From Gammaproteobacteria bacterium (GTDB lineage Bacteria > Pseudomonadota > Gammaproteobacteria > Steroidobacterales > Woeseiaceae), in NCBI GenBank assembly GCA_022600955.1, contig JAHZJK010000023.1:80914-144913 (forward strand): a DNA stretch of 64,000 bases. Direction: 5' to 3'. The notes beneath the pieces are model-generated. The model was not told where the DNA came from, did not search any database, and saw nothing but the letters and a program-made list of their open reading frames with translations. The position numbers and the translations under genes were made by a program. Position 1 is the stretch's first letter. Each line of letters begins with the position of its first letter. This document shows positions 58,455 through 64,000 of this stretch, piece after piece.

Positions 58455-59048
58455 ATGGAACGGGCACTGGATCGATTGCTTGTCATGGCTGACGAACAAA
58501 GCGTATGCATTTTCCTCAGCCTGGCGGCGGAACGAATGGGCTTTCAGGTTCGTCTGGCCGCAACAATGGAGGCGTTCGCAAATCTGCTGTCGGATTTTAG
58601 TCCGACAGCTATCGTGCTCGACCTGAATTTGCCCGGAACGAGCGGCACAGAAGTGTTGCGTGATCTCGCTGACCGAAGCTCTCCTGCACAAATTTTCCTG
58701 ACCAGCTATGACGGCCCTGAAGTGCTGCAAACAGCAAAGAACCTGGGTGTCCTGCACGGCCTCAGGATGGCGGGTGTATTCCAGAAACCACTGGAATCCG
58801 ACGACATAGAAAATGCCTTCGGCATGGCAGTTGGGGCGCAGGACGATTCTGCCGAAGCAGCGAATAACTCCGAGACAGATGTGTTTCAGCGCTTCGATCG
58901 GGACGAGTTCGAAAAGACCCGGAAAGCGCTGGCCGACGCAGAGGCAGCCTTCACGGCGGCACTGGAAGTCGGGCGCTCGATGTTGGCACCGGAGCCGGCT
59001 GCAATTCTGGACAGCGGCCGCTACCGCGCCCACCGTACAGGTAGCTGA
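58455..59048 (+). CDS. Stand-alone response regulator receiver with C-terminal helical extension
   Basis: 197 residues from the ATG at 58455 (MERALDRLLVMADEQ); the longer frame overlaps the previous gene and is not chosen. Receiver residues are intact: acidic pocket Asp13/Glu14, phosphoacceptor Asp56 in IVLDLNLPGTSG, Thr83 in FLTSYDG, Lys111-Pro112 in FQKPL. After about residue 125 an acidic then helical extension (DEFEKTRKALADAEAAFTAAL) replaces any known output domain. No histidine kinase gene is adjacent, so the phosphodonor must be elsewhere. Confidence 0.8.
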   Translation: MERALDRLLVMADEQSVCIFLSLAAERMGFQVRLAATMEAFANLLSDFSPTAIVLDLNLPGTSGTEVLRDLADRSSPAQIFLTSYDGPEVLQTAKNLGVLHGLRMAGVFQKPLESDDIENAFGMAVGAQDDSAEAANNSETDVFQRFDRDEFEKTRKALADAEAAFTAALEVGRSMLAPEPAAILDSGRYRAHRTGS

Positions 59049-59162
59049 GCCCTCGGGCTATTTCGTCAATTACGGCTTTACGTGCCGGATACAGCTCCAT
59101 ATCATGTGCGCTCCCTGAACCTCGAGATGCCGCCAGCCGGCAACGCTTAAGGACACATAACA

Positions 59163-60191
59163 GTGATCGATACAGATGTCGTCATAGTTGGCGCAGGACC
59201 GTGTGGTCTGTTCCAGGTATTCGAACTTGGCCTGCTTGGCCTGAACGCCGAAGTGGTTGACTCCATTCGTCAGCCCGGCGGTCAATGTACTGAGTTGTAC
59301 CCTGACAAGCCTATCTACGATATTCCAGGCATTCCCGTCTGTACGGGTGACGAGCTGACGGAAAACCTTCTCGAACAGATCAAGCCATTTGGCGCCGGTT
59401 TACACCTTGGGGAAGAGGTGTCGGTACTTCGCCCGGACGGTGAGGGTTTTGTTGTCGAGACGGACAAGGGAACGCAGTTTAATGCCAAGGCTGTTGTTAT
59501 TGCCGCCGGCGTCGGTTCGTTTCAACCGCGTCCGATCCGGGCCAAGGGTATCGAAGAGCTCAATGATGATTGCCTGCATTATCGGGTTCGTGACCCGCAG
59601 CAGTTCGCTGGCAAGCGACTGGCGATACTTGGCGGCGGCGACTCGGCACTTGACTGGGTCGTTGAGCTGGCGCCGATCGCAGAGCACATCACGCTGGTGC
59701 ACCGCCGTGATGAGTACCGCGCTGTCGACGCAACCGTTGCCGCGATGCGGCAACTCGAGTCGGACGGCAAGGTGACGACGGTCGAAAACAGCAAGGCGAC
59801 CGAGATACACAGCGACAACGGCGCACTAACGGCATTGGACCTTAAGAGCAAAGCTGGTGACGAAGTGCGTGTGGACGCGGATCACATGTTGGTCTTCTTC
59901 GGCCTGGCGCCAAAACTGGGTCCAATCGCCGAGTGGGGTCTCGATATCAATCGCAAGACCATCAATGTCGATACCGAGCGTTTTGAAACTTCGACACCGG
60001 GCATCTACGCCGTCGGAGACATCAACCACTACCCGGGCAAGAAGAAACTGATCCTGTGTGGTTTTCACGAAGCGGCGTTGGCCGCCTTCGCGATCAAGAG
60101 TCGGATCGAACCTGATAAGAAAGTCCACGTGCAATACACCACAACGAGTCCGGTGATGCATGAACGGCTCGGTGTGAACGACGACGAATAA
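59163..60191 (+). CDS. Ferredoxin/flavodoxin--NADP+ reductase, thioredoxin-reductase-like type
   Basis: 342 residues. FAD loop VVIVGAGPCGLFQVFELG, NADPH loop LAILGGGDSALDW, and C-terminal GIYAVGDINHYPGKKKLILCGFHEA. It lacks the CxxC redox pair of thioredoxin reductases, placing it with the YumC-like ferredoxin--NADP reductases. Start is GTG 59163 with AAGGA 10 bases upstream. It is separated by 114 bases from the receiver genes and ends at a strong terminator; whether it shares their sigma-54 transcript is unclear. Confidence 0.9.
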   Translation: MIDTDVVIVGAGPCGLFQVFELGLLGLNAEVVDSIRQPGGQCTELYPDKPIYDIPGIPVCTGDELTENLLEQIKPFGAGLHLGEEVSVLRPDGEGFVVETDKGTQFNAKAVVIAAGVGSFQPRPIRAKGIEELNDDCLHYRVRDPQQFAGKRLAILGGGDSALDWVVELAPIAEHITLVHRRDEYRAVDATVAAMRQLESDGKVTTVENSKATEIHSDNGALTALDLKSKAGDEVRVDADHMLVFFGLAPKLGPIAEWGLDINRKTINVDTERFETSTPGIYAVGDINHYPGKKKLILCGFHEAALAAFAIKSRIEPDKKVHVQYTTTSPVMHERLGVNDDE

Positions 60192-60219
60192 AAAAACCCT
60201 GCACGCAGGCAGGGTTTTT
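60191..60219 (+). terminator. Rho-independent terminator after the reductase gene
   Basis: CCCTGC (60197) pairs with GCAGGG (60209) around a 6-base loop, flanked by A6 and followed by T5. The A-run on the left means it could also terminate transcripts of the convergent small membrane protein gene. Confidence 0.92.
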
Positions 60220-60261
60220 CGATTCCAGGGCCGCGCACGACCCCTTGTCTGGACAGAAGTT

Positions 60262-60585
60262 TTAGTCTGTCACCGTCTGGAACAAGCTTTGTAACGCCGT
60301 GATCAATACGGCTGGCGCAAGCAGTGTGACGACATTGGACAATACTGCTGTCACGCTGTCTCCGATATACGGTAGCGCTGCGACGGAACTTGCAGAAAGC
60401 ATGAGTCCGATTGAGGCGATCAAAAAACGGCTGGCCTCCCGACCTGAGACATTCAAGAAGCCGATAACCAGACCGAGTACTGCGAGTACCCACGCGAACC
60501 ACGGCTCGGACAAACCGAACGCACCCGCGACCGCGATTATCAGGCCGGCGAGTAAGGCAATACTGCCCATTTTCATTGAACCCAT
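60262..60585 (-). CDS. Small polytopic membrane protein, unknown
   Basis: 107 residues, nearly all hydrophobic, with about four membrane helices: around 7-22, 29-44, 53-72 and 80-100. A conserved-looking polar segment GFLNVSGREASRFL lies between helices two and three. AAGGGAG sits 7 bases before the ATG at 60585, a strong ribosome site, which argues it is a real gene. I do not recognise the family. It is convergent with the reductase and divergent from the ECF sigma gene. Confidence 0.65.
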   Translation of the reverse strand: MGSMKMGSIALLAGLIIAVAGAFGLSEPWFAWVLAVLGLVIGFLNVSGREASRFLIASIGLMLSASSVAALPYIGDSVTAVLSNVVTLLAPAVLITALQSLFQTVTD

Positions 60586-60806
60586 AGATTTTCTCCCTTA
60601 GACATTTTTGTAGTTTTTATTTTTTCGTGCCCGATTGTGAATATCGGACAGCTTGGAGCCTAGCGCATCAAAGTAGCGATAACGAAAGGGGTCGGGCGTA
60701 AGTTATTGATTTTATTCAATCACAAGCTGCGTGCGGGCGGTTTAGAATGAGTATTCCCGCCGAATCCGCCCAAAAATCGGGCTCATGTTACTTGCCGAGG
60801 TTTCCC
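60586..60806. other. Intergenic region upstream of the ECF operon
   Basis: No gene is supported. It must hold the minus-strand promoter of the small membrane protein; an A/T-rich stretch lies at 60600-60625 and 60700-60720. Nothing else stands out before the ECF-type promoter. Confidence 0.4.
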
Positions 60807-60834
60807 TGTAACGTTCTACCGTCCCGTACGTCTT
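60807..60834 (+). promoter_or_regulatory. Candidate ECF-sigma promoter (autoregulatory)
   Basis: TGTAAC at 60807, a 16-base spacer, and CGTCTT at 60829 match the AAC plus CGTC layout of many ECF sigma promoters. It lies 26 bases before the sigma gene it would control, as in self-activating ECF operons. Confidence 0.55.
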
Positions 60835-60859
60835 TATCTGTGAACGGACGAGAAATCAG

Positions 60860-61426
60860 ATGCGAGCAGTTACAGACGAACAGCTAATAGACTGGGTAGC
60901 AAGAGGCGACGCCTCTTGTCTCGGTACGCTGTTTGAGCGGCACAACAAGGCCGTCTACCAGTACTGCCGGCAAATGACGCGTCACAGCGCTCAGGCCGAA
61001 GATCTCACGCAGGAAGTCTTCTTGCGCCTGCTGCGCAAGGCGTCCAGTTTCAAAGGACGCGGAACATTCAAAGGCTGGATGTTCAATATCGCCCGCAATA
61101 TTACGCTCGACCATTTACGCGCGATGCAGCGGCGTGGCGTCGACACCCCCGTTGAGGAAAGCATGGACGGCGTGGTCGAGAATCGCAGCGCCGAGCAGGC
61201 GGCCTCCGGAAGCCAGAGTATGGAGGTGCTGCGGACAGCGCTTGGACGGTTGCCGGAAACCGTGCAGGAAATCATCTGGCTTGGCCGCTTTGAGTTCGAC
61301 TCATACGAAGAACTCGGCCAGGCGCTCGGCTGCAAGTCCGGAACAGCGCGAGTGCGCATGCATCGGGCCATGCAGCAACTCAATGCAGAATTTACATCAA
61401 TCAATGGAGCACCGATCGATGTCTGA
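60860..61426 (+). CDS. ECF-family RNA polymerase sigma factor
   Basis: 188 residues. Region 2 at about 25-95 with FERHNKAVYQYC, AEDLTQEVFLRLL, and FKGWMFNIARNITLDHLR; region 4 at about 125-180 with LPETVQEIIWLGRFEFDSYEE and KSGTARVRMHRAMQQL. No region 1 or 3. The stop overlaps the start of the next gene, a membrane protein likely to be its anti-sigma factor, by 8 bases. Confidence 0.93.
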   Translation: MRAVTDEQLIDWVARGDASCLGTLFERHNKAVYQYCRQMTRHSAQAEDLTQEVFLRLLRKASSFKGRGTFKGWMFNIARNITLDHLRAMQRRGVDTPVEESMDGVVENRSAEQAASGSQSMEVLRTALGRLPETVQEIIWLGRFEFDSYEELGQALGCKSGTARVRMHRAMQQLNAEFTSINGAPIDV

Positions 61427-62129
61427 CCGAAATCAAAACAACTTGCCGTTTGAAAGTGACGACCGCGCAGAGCAGAAACTGTGGTCGAACCTTCGCGAGC
61501 TACCGGAGGAGTCGCCATCAGCGGATTTGCGGCGCGGCTTTTATAAAGCCCTTGATGATGCCAGTAGCGACTCGTTCGTTAACAGGTTTCGTCAATGGCT
61601 CGGGTTTGGTAGCAACACGGGGTGGCTGACAGCCGCTGCCTGCACAGTGCTGGGCTTCGGAATCGCGAACGTCTTGCACGACACGTCATCGGCGGATCCG
61701 GACCGACTCGCGATGTTGGAGGAAAACGTCCAGCTGCTGAATCGAGAACTTATTCTCGATCGACTCGAAGACCCAAGCGCTGGTACGCGCCTAAAGGGAG
61801 TTTTCGATGCGAGTGCGGCAGCAAACACAGACGAACAGATAGTAAGAGCCTTGTTGCAAAGAGCGACTGCAGACCGGGTACCGTCAATTCGTACGGCTGC
61901 GATCGATGCGTTGGGACCAAATCTGTCCACCGCCAGCGTGGGTGACGAACTCATGTCTCTATTGGAGAACAGCGATTCGCCGACCGTGCAGCTCGCGCTC
62001 GTCGATCTTGTGCTGCGCAATGGCACAGGCCAGCAGCTGCAAAAGCTGCTCGAGTTGGCACACGGCAACAGACTACATCCGGATCTTGTCCGGCATGTCA
62101 TGAAAGCATTGGGGAGTGAAACAGCATGA
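61419..62129 (+). CDS. Membrane-anchored HEAT-repeat protein, putative anti-sigma factor
   Basis: 236 residues from the ATG at 61419, overlapping the sigma gene. A cytoplasmic N-terminus of about 66 residues with the pattern LWSNLRELPEESPSADLRRG, one membrane helix at about 68-86, a short coiled-coil (RLAMLEENVQLLNREL), and HEAT-like repeats at about 125-230 (DRVPSIRTAAIDALGPNL, DSPTVQLALVDLVLRNG). The helix orientation would place the repeats in the periplasm. There is no zinc-type HxxxCxxC anti-sigma motif. The anti-sigma role is inferred from position and topology only. Confidence 0.72.
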   Translation: MSDRNQNNLPFESDDRAEQKLWSNLRELPEESPSADLRRGFYKALDDASSDSFVNRFRQWLGFGSNTGWLTAAACTVLGFGIANVLHDTSSADPDRLAMLEENVQLLNRELILDRLEDPSAGTRLKGVFDASAAANTDEQIVRALLQRATADRVPSIRTAAIDALGPNLSTASVGDELMSLLENSDSPTVQLALVDLVLRNGTGQQLQKLLELAHGNRLHPDLVRHVMKALGSETA

Positions 62130-62956
62130 AGACGAAACTAACTATTGCAGGCCTGCTGGTCTGCCTCGCACCGACTGTCGCCATTGCCGACGTAAGCGAG
62201 AGCCAGGTCTGGACAAAGACGTTCGACGTTTCAACGACGTCGCCACGACTCTCGATCGACAACGTCTGGGGCAACGTACGGGTTCGCGCCGGCACGGAAG
62301 GCGAGATCACCGTGACCGCCACCGAGACTCGCTCGGCACCGGACCAGGGCTTGTTCGACCGTAGCAAGGTGTTGCTCGTGCTGGATACATACGCGGACGT
62401 CAATGGTGTCTCCATGACCGTTGGCGACAGGGAAAATCGCTGGCGGAACAACGATCATTGCAGCGGTTGTCGACTGGAGTATCAGTTTGACGTTGCTGTT
62501 CCCAAGGGCGCGATCGTGGATGTTGCGACTGTTATGGACGGCAAGATTGATGTGTCGGGTGTGTATGGCCGCATTAGTGCGAGCAACGTTAATGGTCCGA
62601 TAGATGTCCAGGGCATGCAGGACTGCGACTCGGTCGAGAGCATCAACGGTGCAGTTGACCTTGAGTTTGCGACAGCCCCTGGTCAGAACTGCAAGATCGA
62701 TACCATCAATGGCGATGTCACCGTTTACATGCCATCCGGATCGGGTCTGGATGTAGCGCTCGACATTTTCAACGGCAAAGTCGTGAGCGAATTCGCCACA
62801 GACACCTACGCCGTCCCGGCACAGGTCGAGTATGAGCAATCAGACGGCGGACGCCGTTACCGTATCCAGCAGTCTGCCGGCCTTCGTCTCGAAGGTGGCG
62901 GACCCACTTTTTCAATTTCGTCGATGAATGGCGATGTACGAATTCAAAAGAACTGA
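62126..62956 (+). CDS. Exported DUF4097-type beta-rich protein, first copy
   Basis: 276 residues with a signal peptide cleaved after AIA (about residue 21). The rest is repetitive, strand-rich sequence with many N-G-x-I/V-D/V turns (VNGPIDVQG, INGAVDLEF, INGDVTVYM, MNGDVRIQK), typical of DUF4097 solenoids. It has a Cys pair in HCSGC and two more Cys further on. The start overlaps the preceding gene by 4 bases. Function is unknown; such proteins often accompany ECF sigma/anti-sigma pairs. Confidence 0.82.
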   Translation: MKTKLTIAGLLVCLAPTVAIADVSESQVWTKTFDVSTTSPRLSIDNVWGNVRVRAGTEGEITVTATETRSAPDQGLFDRSKVLLVLDTYADVNGVSMTVGDRENRWRNNDHCSGCRLEYQFDVAVPKGAIVDVATVMDGKIDVSGVYGRISASNVNGPIDVQGMQDCDSVESINGAVDLEFATAPGQNCKIDTINGDVTVYMPSGSGLDVALDIFNGKVVSEFATDTYAVPAQVEYEQSDGGRRYRIQQSAGLRLEGGGPTFSISSMNGDVRIQKN

Positions 62957-62969
62957 GGAGGACGTTTCC

Positions 62970-63785
62970 ATGAGAACGACCAAGATGAAACTGGCTTTGA
63001 TTTCTGCACTGATGTGCATGTCCTTTACGGCGATGGCGCAGAGCGAGCCACAAGTAATTACGATCCCGTTGTCGAACCCCGGTGAGCCGGTGTCGCTTGA
63101 TATCTCTATCATCTCAGCGTACATCGAGGTGATCGGTGAGGATCGCGAAGACGCGGAGTTTGAGGTGCGAGTCGAGAAGGGCAGTCGCAAGATTGTGACG
63201 CCGTCCGGTACCAAGGAATTGACGACAGGTGCTTATTCGCTCGAGGTTGATGAGAACGATAATCACATTTCAGTCGACACGGACTGGCGCATGCAAAAGA
63301 TCAACATTGTCGCCCGTATCCCGCAACGCGCGGACCTGGAGTTGTCGACGACAAACAACGGTGAGATCGTCGTCAGCAATATCACCGGGTCGCTGCAGCT
63401 CGAAAATACCAACGGACCCATAACCGCAAGAAACATCCGCGGCTCCGTCATCGCCGAGTCGGTGAATCGGCAGGTGGATGTGAGTTTTGCGAGTATCGAT
63501 CCGGATAGCGCGATGTCTTTCGAGACTATCAATGGCGACCTGATCCTGGGCTTGCCGGAAGGTGCGGGTGCGCAGTTGCACATTGATACTTCCCGCGGTG
63601 AGATCCTCTCAGACTTTGAAGTGGACATTCAGCCCAGTAAACCGATTGTGGAACGCCGCAATGATCGTGGTGGGGTAGAGGTTCGCCTTGAGAGCGTGAT
63701 TGTTGCCAACGTCAATGGCGGTGGCCCGGCAATCAAACTCAAGACACTGCATGGCGATATTCATATCAAAAAGTCAGGCGATTAA
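62970..63785 (+). CDS. Exported DUF4097-type beta-rich protein, second copy
   Basis: 271 residues from the ATG at 62970, with GAGGAGGA as ribosome site. Signal peptide ends AMA (about residue 23). Same strand-turn pattern as the previous gene (NNGEIVVSNITG, TNGPITARNIRG, INGDLILGL, LHGDIHIKK) but without internal Cys pairs. It may be an old tandem duplicate. The operon is closed by a terminator. Confidence 0.82.
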   Translation: MRTTKMKLALISALMCMSFTAMAQSEPQVITIPLSNPGEPVSLDISIISAYIEVIGEDREDAEFEVRVEKGSRKIVTPSGTKELTTGAYSLEVDENDNHISVDTDWRMQKINIVARIPQRADLELSTTNNGEIVVSNITGSLQLENTNGPITARNIRGSVIAESVNRQVDVSFASIDPDSAMSFETINGDLILGLPEGAGAQLHIDTSRGEILSDFEVDIQPSKPIVERRNDRGGVEVRLESVIVANVNGGGPAIKLKTLHGDIHIKKSGD

Positions 63786-63832
63786 CGGAAAAGCTAGAAA
63801 GGCCACAAAAACAATAGCTTAGGCGGGGATTC

Positions 63833-63857
63833 GGGGGCGCTGGCGGCGCCCCCTTTT
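63833..63857 (+). terminator. Rho-independent terminator of the ECF operon
   Basis: GGGGGCGC (63833) pairs with GCGCCCCC (63846) around a 5-base loop and is followed by TTTT. It lies 48 bases after the second DUF4097 gene. Confidence 0.87.
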
Positions 63858-63874
63858 AATTCACCAAATTCTCA

Positions 63875-63903
63875 TAGCCAAACGGCCAAAGCCTCTTTAT
63901 AAT
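63875..63903 (+). promoter_or_regulatory. Promoter of tRNA-Arg
   Basis: A perfect TATAAT at 63898 follows TAGCCA at 63875 by 17 bases, and is succeeded by a very GC-rich discriminator (CGCGGGCCCG), as in stringently controlled stable-RNA promoters. Transcription would start near 63910. Confidence 0.75.
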
Positions 63904-63943
63904 CGCGGGCCCGCCGGGTGCCTTGCACCTTGCAAAGAACAAT

Positions 63944-64000
63944 GCGCCCGTAGCTCAGCTGGATAGAGTACCTGGCTACGAACCAGGCGGTCGGAGGTTC
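63944..64000 (+). tRNA. tRNA-Arg (anticodon ACG), cut by the window end
   Basis: Acceptor 5' strand GCGCCCG, D-arm with AGCTCAGCTGGATAGAG, anticodon stem CCTGG/CCAGG with loop CTACGAA (anticodon ACG, whose A34 is normally edited to inosine), and the beginning of the T-arm. The rest lies beyond the window. Confidence 0.95.

Noticed and set aside
59163..60191. Thioredoxin reductase TrxB
   Set aside because: FAD and NADPH motifs fit, but the redox CxxC pair is missing; the ferredoxin--NADP reductase subgroup fits better.
62126..63785. Adhesin or autotransporter genes
   Set aside because: The repeats look beta-solenoid-like, but there is no translocator domain or anchor; DUF4097-type is the simpler call.

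Overview
The window is a contiguous stretch of a gammaproteobacterial chromosome, densely packed with housekeeping genes, with moderately GC-rich, uniform codon use and no mobile elements, phage genes or CRISPR array. Gene order supports the class: the dcw cluster runs into ftsZ-lpxC-dciA-M23-secA-mutT-zapD, followed by a type IV pilus block (pilD, pilC, pilB, pilins, pilR, pilS), bamD/rluD-pgeF-clpB, and pncC-thpR-recA-recX-alaS-csrA-tRNA-Ser. A DciA-type helicase loader gene, PilSR-controlled pilin and meso-diaminopimelate-type MurE fit a non-enteric marine or soil gammaproteobacterium (Chromatiales/Woeseiales-like). The genus is a guess.

Layout. 1-13750: peptidoglycan precursor and division genes murE (5' part outside), murF, mraY, murD, ftsW, murG, murC, murB, ddl, ftsQ, ftsA, ftsZ. 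Most overlap by 4-11 bases, so they look translationally coupled. 13751-19849: lpxC, convergent dciA, an M23 peptidase gene behind a cyclic-di-GMP-I riboswitch, secA and mutT. 20032-24378: zapD, a large membrane/TPR glycosyltransferase-like gene, coaE and pilD. 24477-31889: pilC, pilB, two type IV pilins and the pilR/pilS two-component system, all on the minus strand, with a clear sigma-54 promoter and upstream PilR-type sites at the first pilin. 32001-38158: sucCD, nadE, bamD, rluD and pgeF. 38222-44382: clpB behind a heat-shock-like promoter, an FmdB-type zinc ribbon, a DUF502 membrane protein, aspS and an alpha/beta hydrolase. 44407-50388: DUF885 lipoprotein and mutS (minus), then a GT4 glycosyltransferase, pncC and thpR (plus). 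50448-55402: recA with an SOS box, recX, alaS, csrA with a CsrA-binding leader, and tRNA-Ser(GCU).

55407-64000 is the least ordinary part. A GAF-PAS-PAS sigma-54 activator is divergent to a sigma-54 promoter that drives two stand-alone receiver proteins, one of which has lost its phosphorylation residues. Then come a ferredoxin-NADP reductase, an unknown small membrane protein, and an ECF sigma factor operon (sigma, membrane-anchored HEAT-repeat putative anti-sigma, two exported DUF4097 proteins) with a probable autoregulated ECF promoter. The window ends inside tRNA-Arg(ACG).

The best candidates for undescribed biology are: (i) the sigma-54 activator/receiver-pair module at 55.4-59.0 kb; (ii) the ECF/HEAT/DUF4097 module at 60.8-63.8 kb; (iii) a c-di-GMP riboswitch controlling an M23 cell-wall protein whose usual catalytic His is Asn; and (iv) a long inverted repeat between recA and recX.
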